Program-made: the position numbers and the translations under genes
Shown: piece after piece, positions 28,294 to 42,900 of the stretch
Position numbering within the stretch: the first letter of the stretch is position 1
Layout of the letters: every line of letters starts with the position of its first letter
Notes under the pieces: generated by a model
Told to the model about the DNA's origin: nothing
Seen by the model: only the letters and a program-made list of their open reading frames with translations
Databases searched by the model: none
Assembly: GCA_029948255.1 (NCBI GenBank)
Contig: JALIZF010001818.1
Coordinates: 496,001-560,000 of the forward strand
Reading direction: 5' to 3'
Source: Telmatactis stephensoni
Lineage: Eukaryota > Cnidaria > Anthozoa > Actiniaria > Isophelliidae
Length of the DNA: 64,000 nt

Positions 28294-31200
28294 ATGGCGG
28301 CAGACGTGATGAAAACTGTAACTTTGTTTAAATTTTTCAAAGCTAAATCCATCTCCTACGTTACATTTTGTTATCTAAAAAGGCAGTTACACTGTTCAGT
28401 TTCGTATTTCCGACCCAAAAATGCTCTTACGGTACGAGAATCGTTTCTGTTACTGGGTTTAAAAGAGGAAGAGGCCAACGAAAGTGAGGTCCGAGCGGCG
28501 TATTTCAAACTAGCAAAACAGTACCATCCAGATAGCGGCAAGTCTACGGCTAACGCTGAGAAGTTTGCAAGCATTGACCGCGCTTATAGAACGGTGCTGA
28601 GTCATCTGAGTAAAAAGATTACAGAGGAGACAATCGATGAAAGTAATGAGGACAAATTTCATATCAGACACACGGCTCCTCAACACAGGTAATCCAATTA
28701 TTCACCGTTGTGATATTTGTTGTTGAATGCTCGGGGTTGAATGGTGTCTTTGAGATCCTATTATTTGGTCGTAATGTTGTAGAACTGAGGAGGGGGTTGG
28801 GGCTAACTGTTCCACACACACAAGATATACATTTGCAATCCAGTGCTTTTAGCACAGGAAGCCCATACAAGCAAAAAAATTAATCACTTACATGAAGTCT
28901 TGTTTACGTCATCTTTAGTCTTTATTTAGGAAGCTGGGAGATTTTTTAAAACTCACTTTAATGGCTTGAAATCGCTAATTAATAAAGACTATTAAAGACG
29001 ACGTAAACAAGACTTCATGTAAGTGATTAATTTTTTTATTCATTTTTTACTCTCAGCTCTCAAAGCTTGTATGGGCTTCCTGTGATTAGATGAGTTATTA
29101 ATTAGTATTTTAGGTGACATCACCTAAATTTGAATAATTCACATGAAAACAGTTTGTTTCTTCTTGGGGGTAGCGATAAGGTAGAATGCCTTGTTTCTGC
29201 ATTCTTTCTCTAAATATGTTTGCTCATCGATAAGTGGAGCCCCCCTGATTTGCTTGACTGTTGCTTCTGCGGGCTTTTACTATTTTTGGTGACATCACCT
29301 AAATAACTAACTAAATTTATGTAACAATTCAGCAGTGAGACTAAAAGCACTCTACAGCATGTGAATGCTGTTTCAGACAAGAACTTAAACAGTGCAAAAA
29401 TGCAACAACTGTCACGTGGGTCCCCTGCTTCATGACCCACAGTTTCAGAACAATTTGAATTCATGTAATCCCATAAAATGGAGTATCCCCTTGTTATTCT
29501 TTTATATGCATTATGCATTAATGCCATTAATTTTGAAAGGAGGAAGTGGGGAGGAGGAATTAGCAGATAAGCCCTGAGCATCTGCATCAGGAGCTACCAT
29601 TCATAGTAATAATTTGATCCAGAAATTGTTTGACTAGAAAAAGAGATATTTTCACAAATTGAATTTTACAACTTAGCTCATCATTTTATCATCTGATTCT
29701 TTATTCCTCAAAGGAAGTATTTAGAGTATGGTGGCCTTGGCACAGGAACCCCAACCATGAGAGAAAAACAGTATAGACAACACAGATTTGAAAAGGCTAT
29801 AGAAGACGTGCATTCACATAAAACTACAAAATTTGGCTCAGATGAAACATCTATTGCACAACCAGAGAAAAAGGCAATTAAAAAAGCTATGATTTCGGGA
29901 GCAATAGAGCGTATGGTGGAAGACCTGATACAAGAGGCCATGTCAAAGGGGGAATTTAAAGAATTACCTGGAAGTGGGAAGCCGATCAAAAGTGATCCCC
30001 TTAAAGATCCTTATATGGGTGAGGTTTTCATTTAATATAAGAAGCTACATACCAAAAAGAATTCTGAAATTGGATCCAAAATGTCATGTCATTTATAGGA
30101 TGATGACGAGGAGGATGATAATGGCACAGACAGTCTTATAAGTAGTCAGGCTTTCTTAAAGGAAGGAAAGGGAGAAATTGGGGGAGAAGGGTAAAAGAAA
30201 AGTGTTCCCCCTCTTTGCTCTCTTCCCCTTGGCCCTACCCCAAGGGCCTGATACTCAGGCTATGGTGATGAAGAAGATCAGACCTGTTGCCAAGGAGTTG
30301 CTGAGTTGTTCAAGGAGTTATACAAATACCCCTCCCAATTCTCTTCAGTCTAAATGAAGATGTACTGGATATCAAAAATAACTAAATTTGACAAAAATGA
30401 ACCACCTTTTCTGAGGTTCTGGTGACAGACATTATTATGATGGTGATGATAAAGAGTTTGATGACCATCACCATTGGTGATGAATATTAGGCAAGAGTGA
30501 TTTAGCAATTATGACCAATGCAATGTTAAAGAGGATGCTGCGTGCGCTGACAAATTTTGTTCAAAATGACCATTGACGTCACTGTCATCCAAAAGAGGAT
30601 GTGAAAACAAGTGAAATGGTGTCCAATATGTGGTGTTGTGATGTTGTCACGGTAGTCACACAATGAACCAATGCAATAAATTCATCTAACGTCCTGCTTT
30701 AGTGTTGCGTCACGTTTGCTAATTAAATTGAATTAATTATAAAATTAAATGTTAATTAATTTAAAATCACTCTAATATGATAATGATGACCTCTGCAATG
30801 ACAATTCAAATTAAGTAAGTTGTACATACATTGTAGGTATCATCATTTAGAATAAGAAAGTTTCCTCTATGTACTAGATAGATATTTTGGATATCCTAGC
30901 TTTTAATTTTGGTCCAACAGAGATTAAATAAAATTACAAATTTTAGAGAAAGAAAGCAAAAGTTCATGATAGCTAGTGCGCACTCTCAATACTAGTCACT
31001 ATGCACGTACTTTAATACATGATGACAAATTCTACTGTTCATTAGAGAAATATAATTTGCTAGAAATATTCTTCTAGAGTCTCTTTGATTTTTTCTTTTT
31101 CATACAATAACTGAAAATTTGTAACTTATTCAATCATTCCTGGTGATGGGCCAAATGGCCCCAAAGCTTGGATATTAATGCAGAAGAAACTTTCTAATTC

Positions 31201-31748
31201 TTAAATCATTGCTTTTTTCTGCAGATTCAGGTACCCATAGACTCAACAAAGTGCTAATAGACTCGGGATACGTACCAGACTGGATAGCTCTTGAAAAGGA
31301 AATCCGTGATGACACCCAAAGCCTTAGAGAGTCCATAGAATACAAGAGATCAAAGCTTGGTCCTATGCCTTTCACATTGAAAGATTCCAAAAGATGGGAT
31401 GAAAATTATAATGGATTTAAAGAAAACGTCAAGTTAATTGATGAAAAAATTGATAAACTGAATCTCATTGTTCCCATTTTGACTCGACAGAGAGTTCATG
31501 TAAATTTGGAAAAAGAAATCTCAAAGGTACTTCGTGAATATGGCTACAGCAGTCTTAATCAGTATGCAACAAATGAACAGAATTCAAATAATGCTGCTTC
31601 AGAACAATCTGGGAAAGAATATGAAGAATTTCAAATATATTTGAAAGCAATTTTTAACAAATATGTTATTTCTGTAATTAATGTAACATGGTTTTATGGT
31701 CACAAAATTCTTACTTTTCTCAAAGTGAAATATATGAATAAAAGTTAA
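28294..31748 (+). CDS. DNAJC28: DnaJ homologue subfamily C member 28
   Basis: J-domain co-chaperone with the DUF1992 conserved domain. Exons 28294-28688, 29714-30018 and 31225-31748, with in-phase GT..AG introns. The N-terminus is basic and hydrophobic with aromatic and Arg/Lys residues, possibly a mitochondrial presequence. The J domain has the HPD triad (QYHPDSGKST) needed to stimulate Hsp70. Exon 2 starts the DUF1992 region (MVEDLIQEAMSKGEFKELPG, GSGKPI) and exon 3 continues it (GYVPDWIALEKEIR, then helical segments). The C-terminus is hydrophobic (NVTWFYGHKILTFLKV). I chose ATG 28294 (AATATGG context); an in-frame ATG at 28258 is possible. The total is about 407 aa, in the family's range. 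Confidence 0.92.
28853..29084. mobile_element. Foldback MITE with CACAGGAAGCCCA ends
   Basis: Termini CACAGGAAGCCCATACAAGC and its inverse; internal arms with TAATCACTTACATGAAGTC also mirror each other. It lies in DNAJC28 intron 1. Partial ends with the same 13-bp motif occur at about 16205, 23967, 26205, 48797, 59648 and 59720, so the family is frequent here. Confidence 0.8.
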
Positions 31749-33225
31749 AATTTATAAAAAACGAAAAAGTAATGGTTGAGAAGTGCTGTCGTTCGTGTTC
31801 AACTGCCGTGTGCCGTATTATTATGCGAATTTCTCGGGTATTATTTGACCAGGGAAAGAGAACAACTTAAGCAATCAGTTTAGGAAAAGATAAGCACTAA
31901 CTTTTTACGGACTGCTTTAAAGCCGCGGCTACACGAGCGATTTTTTGCTTGCACAGGCGACGCGATTTTCTGAAATGATCGGCGCGTGGTGGTGGCTACA
32001 CGAAGCAACAAAAGCTGACGATAAATGTTGGCGATGAAATCCAAAAATATAAATAAACAAATCGTGGTTTTGTCGGTCAAAATAATCTGGAAGAATTGAA
32101 ATTTGGTCGCGTCGCGAGTGCGAAGAAAAAGTCGCGGAGTGGCTACACGAGAGAGAAAGTCCGAGACTTTGTCGCGAAAAATTCAACTTTGAATTTCTCG
32201 CGACTTTTTTTGGCCTAAAGGCTCGGCAAAATACGTACGCGACTCGTAAAATATCAGCCCGTAATACACAAGAAAATATCTAATAAGTGGTATATATATG
32301 CATTTGAAATAAAATCTTATTGAAATCTTATTGAAATCTTATTTGTAGAGATTCTATTGTTTATCATTTATACTCGCTTGTGATTGGATAATTTACATGG
32401 AAATTTGTTTGGGTGGCCTTGGTTGGAGCAGTTGCACTGTAATTGTCAGTATTTATTGTCTGATTCCTGATTACTGTGCTTTTGCACATTTTGGTGTTGA
32501 AACAGCAGGCTTTTCGCGCTGACTTGAGATTACCAACCTTTTCCAAAATCGCGATTTTGGCCACTTTTTGATGTCTCAGCAGTAGGCCGATTTCGAAAAG
32601 GATGTTTCACATTCTGACATTCTTTGCCATACATGCAGGACATGTTGAATGAAGGCTCGAAGACGATCATACAAAGAGAAAAAACAATGCCATTCAAGCT
32701 CATTCAGGTTTGAGAAACAAAACTGGGATCAATTTGAAGGAAACACTGAACTAAACTAATAGTGAGGCATTTGAATGTGAGCGACCTGTAACAGAAAGCT
32801 GTATTAAACAGCCGGCTACGAGTAACTAGGAAATTACTAAAGTGGGTTTTCTTTTTCTCAAAGAATAAGCGCTCTAGTCTGGATTTGACATTGTTATGGC
32901 ATTCAGCGTATAAACCGAATTTGAACTTTTATCTAAATTGTCTTCTTAAGATTCGAAATGTCTGGCAGTCCGCATTTGCATGTCTTCATCTTCAGTTCAC
33001 AATTGCGCTGTCTGCAGAACTGTTTAAAGAGCTAGCATTTCCGTTTTTATTTTTCACTTTTCTTTCTATTATCTATTATTGGTTCTATGTCAGTCCATTT
33101 ACGTGTTCGAAACTTATTTATCGAGGGAGGGGAGAGAGAGCAAGATGTGGTAGGCAAGATCCACATGGGTGGGTCGGTCGGTCGGTCGCAGAAAATAGCC
33201 TAGAATTGAATAATGAAATGAAATG
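31749..33225. other. Intergenic with diverged repeat copies
   Basis: No complete gene. About 31880-32230 holds a repeat with AAAGCCGCGGCTACACGAGCG and several TCGCGAC words. A diverged relative is at about 43180-43420 (AAGCCGTGGCTACAGGAGC), and its flank TTTAGGAAAAGATAAG recurs near 47020. Confidence 0.5.
32639..32707 (+). other. Possible isolated calponin-homology exon
   Basis: A 69-bp open stretch lies between TGCAG and GTTTGA; it is phase 0 and contains KTMPFKLIQ. This resembles the KxxMPFKQMENI part of CH domains, such as the transgelin exon at 24405. No companion exons were found. It may be a relic of a second CH gene or chance. Confidence 0.25.
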
Positions 33226-33328
33226 AATGCGCTCGTGATTCCACTTGAGTTTTGAAGATTTTATGATGTCAAGGGTGTGTCAATAGGACAGACAACTCAA
33301 AACCATGTTCAATTTGTTAAGTTTTTTA
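33226..33328. repeat. Dispersed repeat (family C, copy 1)
   Basis: CACTTGAGTTTTGAAGATTTTATGATGTC and TTCAATTTGTTAA-type ends match 61896-62000. Confidence 0.6.
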
Positions 33329-33345
33329 GACTTCGTCCAGAAAAA

Positions 33346-33490
33346 TAGATTTTGTACGAGCGTGAATCGAACTGCGCCGTGTCGTGACCGTGTCAGTGCC
33401 GTAATGTCTATAAAAAACATTCGAAATTCCTGCCGTAACCATGCCCTGACCGTGCGGTACCGTTTTCATAGTCATACGAAATCCACTCTA
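33346..33490. mobile_element. Palindromic MITE (family D, copy 1)
   Basis: About 145 bp with ends TTTGTACGAG / CATACGAAATC. The core is built from CGTGACCGTG words (CCGTGTCAGTGCCGT ... CCGTAACC). Other copies are at 52661, 53454 and 60822. Confidence 0.75.
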
Positions 33491-33985
33491 AACAGGCACG
33501 TACAACTCAAGGAACAGTCATGACACCTGCACGGAAATGAATCGTATGTAGTATGAACTTTTTAAAGGGATGTCCCCAAATATAATGCAATTTGACTATT
33601 AAATATAGAGTTTTCCAGTTATAAAGATATTTAACAAAAATATTTCCAAAAATAAGGTTTATCTCTTTTAGATTTGGGGATTTTGAAAACGAAAACAATA
33701 TATACTTTCCCCCAAAAGTCATTATGACAACTGAGTTATGAGAACGTCGACGCGTCAGAAGTGCCAACGTATGCGAACCCGAGGACAAGCCGATCAGTTA
33801 TCGATTGAGTTTTCCGGAGTCACGTGCCCGATCGAATGTTATTTGCCAGTCCCGAAGAGAGGTTAGAGAAGCTTTCAAACAACCAGCAAAATGGTGGAGT
33901 TTTAGCTCGATAATCTTGAAAATAAACCCCTCTGCAACGAAGACAACACTATAGATGTGTTCCTCACTCTCTTAAAGAAAGCCAA

Positions 33986-36900
33986 ATGTCGAAGGTTTGC
34001 ATGGCGGCCGTGAATGATAACGACAAAACTTTTACAATTGGAAGACTACAAGAACGGTTCCCTGAGATTCCGGAAGCCGTCATTTCTAAAATACTTACTC
34101 AGGTGAGTCCATATTTAATTACTTTAAACACTTTTCACCTCGAAATTGAACTGCGATAAGTTGAGATCGATCACTGTTGCAGCTCATGGTTGTATTTTGA
34201 TGGCAAAAGTCGGCTAAAACTCGCCAGGTTTTCAGCTTTATTATCGTGAGGTAAGCCCATTTGAACTTGGGGAACATAAATTATGGACGATTTTGCTGAG
34301 CTAGGGAAGTTTATATCTTCCATCGAAGGCCTCCAACCTACAGTTTTATGAAAGATAAGAGTATGAAAGTGACCATCTGAAAATTCTGTGGCTCAGAATC
34401 TTGAATCGTTGTGAAAAATCGTGTGCAAGAACAATCGTCTTTCGTTTTGGTTCAAAAGTCCGTTTGGGGCTGCATATTTGTTATTTTGTGCATTCAGTGA
34501 AGACTTTCTGAGCCTGACAACAATGGCAGTGTTTATTAGTGTTTATTGGTGACCAAATTCGTTCATTTATGTAGTGATGAATCACAAGATAGAGGGCTAT
34601 ATTTTATCTCTCGTTTGAAGACAACATTAAAACTGGCTAACTCATTCATTTAGTTGCAAAAGGAAGTGGTTTAGCTCATATATCCAAGATCATTCGCCGC
34701 TCATAAAATAACTTTTAATTTTATCAGCAATTGCCTTGTCAAAACAATTTAGGGTCATATAAATGTACCTAATATCAGCTATCTGTGATAAAACTTTGAA
34801 ATAGAGGTTATAATGATATTAATCTAATAATTTTGCAACATATAAATACATTGACATATGTTGATGTTATTTGTATTAGTGCAAGCCTGAAATGGTGACA
34901 AAATGATTTTAAAAAGCATAAAAACTGTATTGAAACAAGTTCCAACCTGATAAATGAATAAATATTTCTGTAATGGAATAGGCCCCTCAACACAGCAACC
35001 CATGGGCCAATTAAACCGAATCGGTTATATTAATGGATGGCCAATTAACAAATACTTGGTATTTTTATAAGAAATTAAGTACAATTGCAATGTTTAGTTG
35101 CTGGGCTAAAATGAGATGGTTGTACATATTACAGTGACTTTGATAATTTCACAGCCCAAGAGGTTCAAATACCAATGTGCAAAAGGATTTTTTCCCTTTG
35201 ATATTTGTTATTAAAGGTAGCAAAACAATGCCTAATGCATGTTGGTATTTGAACTTCTGTGGTCGCATAAAATGAAATGTATAAAAACATTAGTTATTTT
35301 TCTGTTAGGCAGACAGACAGACATAAGCAGATATTCAGACAGTCCACCAGTAATGAAGACATGCACACTGACTTGTACCAGACAGATATTCAGTATAAGT
35401 GCTGTCACAGCTACAATGATATGTATAGACAACTTTCAAAAATGGCAGCCTAGTACTTGAGAATGAGGCCACAAAGGCCTTGTTACCAGAAAATAAGTGT
35501 GGCGACACTTCTATTGCTATTTAAGATGGTGTGTTCCTCTTCCTTTCAAAATACCTATTTTCAGTGCATTTTACAGAAGATACTTTGACTCATTTCAGAT
35601 GCCACAATGATTTTGGAGGCCTTTCTGGCCTCATTCTCATGAACAAATGAGCCCACCATTTTTGAAAGTCATCTATACTAGGTAGATAGTGAGGTAGCAC
35701 TGCACTCAGAAATATTATGACTCACAGTGTCCTTGCAAAGTGCCAACATCCAGCGATTTTACTGACAACTAGCGTATCAAGTTTTCAAAATCATGGGAAG
35801 TAAGACAGCCAAACAGTCTGCTGCAGTTGATTGATTTCGCTTCCATCAATCAAAATTTAAATCCAAAATAACAAATGAATTTATAAAGAAGATAATTTTT
35901 ATCTAAGTTATAATATAAGCCAGTTCAGAGTTTAAGAATAACCGTGAGTCGTGGGACCAAATTGGGATAAAATTGGACTGGAAGCTGAGTTTCTCTATAC
36001 ATTCACTGTAACTTTGAGGGAAAATTGTGCTGAAAAGATTGTCGATATTGTGGAATTTTTAGCACAAATCTGGAATTTACTGGTATAAGGTAAGTGTTTA
36101 ACACTTCATGCGTCCAAGTTGACCAAAAATTTAATATTTAAATTAATTAATATTTAAATTATAACACAATTTTCCCTCAAAATTACAGTGAATGTATAGG
36201 GAAACTCATCTTCCAGTCCAATTTTATCCAATTTGGTCCCCAGGATAAAAATTTACGGTTACTCTTAAACTTTGAATTAGCTTATATTATTTGAAGATCA
36301 TATTGCATCCTTTGATAGGTTTTGGGCTTTGACATCAACATTCATCATTTTGATCATAATTGATGGAATCCAGCAAAATGTTTTGATGTCTGAGTTTGCA
36401 TGATTTTGAAAATTGCTATAAGTCATTTAACAATTAAGCTACCCTGTAATGAAGACTTTCCCTTGAGATACTAAACTGGTAGGTGCCTACTACTAAATTT
36501 GAGATTGACTGTTTAAGAATATTTGGAGTTACAAGGGAGTTAGACAGCTTTGGATACTTAATTTGCACAAGTTTTTATTTTACTTCCATAAAGCTGCTTC
36601 CTTTAACGCATGGATAATTTCATCCCCTATATGAGGAGACAACATTTTTGTTGACATTTTGGCTTGACATGTATTTTATATACACATTGTACCCAACTTA
36701 AAAGTAATTTACAGTTCGTGTATGATCCATAACAGAAAGGGTATACCATTGTAACAGAAAGAGAAAACAAATCAAGAATGCCCATACTTGTATCCTCCCA
36801 TATTGAATATTATTGTTAAATCGCCAGCAATGAGCCCCAAGGATTAAGACATTTTGACCCCCTCCCTATACCAGAATCATTTCGATTTGCTTTTGTTCAC

Positions 36901-39900
36901 TAATTAAAACTATTGTGTTTGTATTCTCAAAGGAATTTAATATTTAAATATTAAAGGCCCTTGAAAAGGAACCTGGTATTGAAAGGGTGTCAAAATGTCA
37001 TCAATCTTTGGTCTTATTGGCAATACAAGCCATTGTATTTTTGCCCATTGAAAAATGTCAGTCTTGAATCTTGAGTTATGGAAAGCTGCAAGGCTCTTGT
37101 TGGCTCCTAGCAACTGAGAAAATTTTTAAATTATGTTCAATATCTTCGCAGTAATATTTAACTTTTTCTGTCTTTTTTATAATACATTAATAAATCTGGA
37201 ATTACAAAACAGAATGTATAAACTTGCTCAAATGGCATTGTCTACCTGGTCTATACATTCTAGATTGTAGTGTTGTGCTCTAAAAATGACACATCACATA
37301 AAATACAGGTTTTCACAGACTAAATTCAATTAGATAATAATTATTTACTGACAATAACCTTGCATACTGAGCTAGGAGATGGGATTGCACAATGTAAATA
37401 AAAATTTGTTTCTTTAGATCTTTGTTGATAAACTAGCGTAGTTACATGTACCAAAATGCTTTTTGTTGAATAAGCACACTGGTGGCTTAATATTTCAATT
37501 TTTGTGGACTAGGGAGCATTTAATCATTAACAGGAGTGCATAGTTGAGGACATATCATATAATCATTAATCTAGCCTCAGCCAAGCCATGTGCCTTTTCC
37601 TCATTATTCATATCTCTGTCCTTCACAAATGTAGCCATCTCAGCTGTGTTCTCTAATACAAGGTCTCTTTTAAGTGTATCAATAAGGGTCAATGGAGGGT
37701 CAGGCCCCTCTCCCTGTGTCCATGTAATGGCACCCGCAGCACTACCTTGCTTGCAGGAAGTTCTTGATTCCTGTCAGCAGTAATGGCCAGAGAGTCCTAG
37801 CTGTCTGTACGCAATCTTGTTGGAAGCTCTAGGGAGATCTACATACATGTATAACTCTCTGTTAGTTATTCAGTCTTGCCAGCTTGTACTTTGTCATGCA
37901 GAGTACATATCATATCATATATATCATACAGCAACATTAATATTGTACACCAGTTACATTTAGCTAGACACCCTTTGCATAATACTGCTAATCATATGCA
38001 AATACAGCTCTTGCCTCACTTTGGCACAGCTAAACAATAGCATGGTAAGGTGATTCTTTTGTTTTACTTAGCCAAAGCGAGGCAAAGGGTGTATCTGCAT
38101 ATTATTAGTAGCTTTATGCAAAGGGTCTGTGGTCAGGAGCAAACTTCCTCAAGTAGTACATTTTGTCTGTTTGGTTTTCACTTTCCTGTCACTAACTTCC
38201 AATCCTTATTAATCCTATTGTTGGTTATTTTTCAGCATGCATACAACATGGAAAAATGTATAATGATCTTGTCACAAGAAAGTGAGAGATACTTGTACGG
38301 AAATCAACCAGACAGCCCTGTTTCTTTTCCTCAGCCAGCAAGAGAACCATTAACAATTCAAATTCCAAATAATCCTCCACCAGACATCAGTGCTAACTAT
38401 TATCATGCACTTGACTCTCCACGTCTAACTCGTGAAACATCTACAGTTGGTCTTCCATCATCCACCAGTACGACTTCTGTTTCTGGGGCTCGAGGAGAAA
38501 GACATCATGTTGATGAATACAGTAGAAGTGAGTTGTTGTTTTATTTATGATATTTTCACGGTGTGAAAATTGGATGCCTTGACACAATTTGAGACACAAA
38601 AGACATCAGTTTTGTCTGTGTATTTGATTGTTTCTTGAGACTGATATTTGGTCTTTTTTGTCAGGATGGACAAAATATCAAAAACATGACTTAAATTCAC
38701 AATATCACACTCGGTTTCTCTGTCTGGATGATGTGTGAAAATGGCCAATAATTTTAATTGATAGTATTTTGCAGTACACATAGGTGCATTCACATGAATT
38801 TGCAAAATCAAATTCAATAAATTGTGACAAGTTTTACTACTTTCACAGAACTTATACAGCATCAACAACAAAGATTACAAAGACTTATCAAAGAAGTTGA
38901 AGTAGAAAAACAAAAACTATACGACCTGAAAAGTTGTGTCAGCACCAAAAAGGAAGAGTTGCTGAATAAAAGATTCCGAGTGGCTGGGAATCCTTCGGTG
39001 AGTACAGTAATGCACATATCTGTGTAGGTCAATTTATTGACTGAATCGAAATTATATGGCAGCAAATTTAAATAACTTGTTCTGGACTGATTAGCCTTGT
39101 GTTCAACACAAAAACACAAAAACATTTTCACATGAATGTAGAGGCTAGTCACTATATAACAATAGTTATTCAACTTTGCTGCCATATTTCGATTCGGTTT
39201 ATGAGGTACTCATCAATGACTGGGGAATGGGCTCGTTGAGGGCCATGCACTGGGCAAATTGACTGCCTGTGAACACAAGTTTGCTGGATTTTGCCCAGCT
39301 GTATATAGAGAAATTCAAACCAACTTCTGATAATAAATACTCTGAAGTCTTGCTTAGGTGTCATAGTGAGATGTCCTCCATTTTTAATGCCTTGATGAAC
39401 CCCCTCTCTCTGGTAACAAGATGGGCCAAAAGCAATTTAGCTTCAACACTTAAACTACATGTAGCTGTGGATCCACAGCAAACCAAATTATCACACACGA
39501 GGGCCCTGCCCTGCGGTGTTTTCTTTTTCCTATTTTCGTCTATTTGCGGGTTTGTTATTTTGTAAAAGAAATAAAAAACGGTTTACCGTGTCCGATAGCC
39601 TGATCAAAACACTTGTGATGTTGGGAGAACACTCGAGAGCTGTGAAAGCACTCGCCTACGGCTCATGTTTCCACTACGCTCTGATGTGTTCTCCCAACAT
39701 CACGTGTGTTTTGATCAGGCTATCAAACACGGGAAACCGTTTTTTATTCCTTAATTATAGTCTGTATAAACAATCCTCTCTGTGGCACTGTTTTGATATT
39801 CATTATTGAATTTGTTGTCTTGTGTTTCTTTATAGAAAACTGATGTTGATCATTTGGAAGAAGAAACACAAGTGCTAAGAGAAGAAATTGACCAGATGTC

Positions 39901-42900
39901 ACATGAAATTGATAGAATAAAGAGCTGTGAGTACTTGTTGAATATGTATTGGAATTCCAAATAACTGGAATTTTACTCCATCTGAAGTCTGACCATATTC
40001 TTTTAGACATGATTAATTTTATTATATGATTTGCTAAGGAAAACAGCTTTATTTTTGCTTCAGACACTTTTCTTATTTAATTGGTAGAAGTACATCCTCC
40101 TTGGGAGTCTAGGGGTATTATAATAATAATAATAATAATACTTTAATATTTATATAGCGCCTTTCCTAGTGCTCAAAGCGCTGTATTATATTCTTTTGTT
40201 GCTTGTTTCTTACTCCCAGAACAAATACCCCTGGAAATGTTGTCTATGCTTATTTTGGAAGTTAAAATTAATTAATTGTGACATCCTTTTAATGGCTGTT
40301 CTTAGACTAATTTTCTATACTGCTAGATGCAGCTTGGTAAGAAAACATTCCTTCTAGAAAAAAGTTCTAACAGTTATAAACTGATTATTAATGAAGCATG
40401 AAAAACACTAACTGCTACACTTTTACTGGCTTAAGTAAAAACTTTTTACAAAACCTTAATTGTGACATTACATTAGAGGGCCACAGGGTCATCGGCGAAA
40501 GCTGTCACGTGTCACCCTCTTTAAATAAAGTTTATTCATTCATTCATGCATATGATTCATTACAGTAAAGCTTTGCTGGGATATTTATTAAAACAATGAT
40601 TTTTCTGCTGATCAAAATGTCACCTCTCCCAAAGTACAGGGCATTATATCTCAGAGATGCCAAATTTTCATATCATTTTTTAATTATTTTTAATATCATT
40701 TCATATTTTTTTTCTTTGTGTCTAAAATGGCCTGTACATGCAAATTATTGAGCTTAAAAACCAATGGTGTCCTTATAATGAGGGATTATTAAATGTTTTT
40801 CCACCCTGTTGAACATAATACTTTATGTAGTTGTTGTAAATTGGTAATTATTTCTTATGTATCTTTTTCAGTGCCTCCACCAATAAAGAAAAGCCAAAGT
40901 TTTCCTCGTCCCCATCCTCCCCATCCTCCCCATTATATAAACAATCTTCCACATCCAATGAATGGTCAGTAGGAATAATCATATTAACTTAACCTAAAGT
41001 TTAAAGCCTGGTTTTCACTAGCGACGCAAGCACAAGCGCAAGCATAAGATTGTCTGTTTTTACTAGTAAAACACGAATGCAAGCACAAGCGCAAGCATAA
41101 GCGCAAGCACAAGATATCTATGTTTGCGCTTGTGCTTGCGCCGTAGTGAAAACCAGGCTAAAGACAGCAGTACAATTTGAGGTTTAACAGATTCCACCTG
41201 CTTAAACAGGAATCTACTATACTTTTCCAAGGTGTTAGTCTTAAAGAGATGTCTGCCTTAGAGAGGTGTCTGTCTTAGAGAGGTGTCTGTCTTAGAGAGG
41301 TGTCTTCCCTAGAGAGGTGTCTTCCCTAGAGAGGTGTCTGTCTTAAAGAGGTGTCTGTCTTAGAGAGGTGTCTGTCTTAGAGAGGTGTCTGTCTTAGAGA
41401 TGTGTCTTCCCTAGAGAGGTGTCTGTCTTAAAGAGGTGTACCTTAGAGAGGTGTCTGTCTTAGAGAGGTGTTTCCCTTAGAGTGTTGTGCATATTAGGGA
41501 GATGTCCATATTAGAGAGGTGTCTATTGTAGGGAGGTGTCATTGTCATAGCAGTGTCCATTCCTAGAGCAACTTGTCTTAAAGCAGTGTCTGTCTTAGAG
41601 CAGTATGTTGAGCAGTGTCTTTTGTAAAGTCATGCCGTCTTGAAGAGTGCTTTGTTTTAGACAGATGTCCCTCATAGAAAGATTTCTGTCTTGTGGTGTC
41701 TGCCTTTGAGTGGTGTTTGTCCAGGATGATGATCTGATCTAAGAGCTCAGTGTTATCATTAGAGATGTCAACCCTATTTGCCTCAAGGGAGGTCATCATG
41801 ACTCTAAAAGTGATTATGATTAAAACCTAAGTTCTTCTTTTTAACATTAACTGAAAAACATAAGGGGGAAAATAGTGGTGCATTTAAATATATATTTATA
41901 AAATTTATGCCTTATAAATTAATAAATTATTATTATTATTAATTATTAAATAGTAGCTAGTCATTTTATGTTCATGCTGCTTAAAGTTAAAAGTTTTTGT
42001 TTACTCTTTGATGAAGGTCCACGCCCAATTGGTCCTCGCCCTCCATGGCTAACCTCACAGAGTACGTGAATATAGATATTAAATTATTAATAAAAGTTAA
42101 TGGTTTATTTTGCAAAATGACACTATTGACAATGGATTATGATACTAAACAGATAGTTTTAAAAGAGTACATGTACCAAAGTGATGATGTGATTTCTTGT
42201 CATATTATTTTAACAAATTTTCATTCTCAATTTCAATTGAAGATCCTAAAGATGTTTAGGTACCAAATTTCACCAAAATCTGTTAAAGGATTTTAATTTT
42301 TTTTACTGCGAAAACCTTTGTATTGCAACCAACAACTTCAAACTTCCAGCTGGATTTTGGGTTTTTCTGGTCCAGTAATCATGTGAAGAGGGTGAAGCTT
42401 CAATCCAACCTTGATTCACATTTGAAGGGTTCCATGTGAAAATGACCTAGTAAGTGACTTTTTGATGGATATCCAGACCATTGATTTGTCAGCATAGGAA
42501 AGTTAATTGATATCATTTTAGACCTTTGAAAAAATCACCAAAAAATTCACTGTAAGCCATTTTCACATGGAACCCTTCATTTGTCATCCATCTTGAGGTC
42601 CCTTCACATGATTGGTGGATCAGAAAAACCTAAATTCCAACTGAAAGTTTAAATTTGTTGTCAATCGCAATACAATGGTTTTCAGTAATTTCATTTTTTA
42701 ATTGATGTCACATTTTGGTACTGTAACTCTACTGTTTATTGCACAAGTTAACCCTTTTATGTCATTCCATAATGCATAATGTTACTTTAACATTACTTTA
42801 ACATTATATTAACACTGCTACTAATACTTTATAGCTAATTCTGTAAACTAATGATAATTATTAACACCTTGAGTGATGTACATTATTGTATGTACACGTA

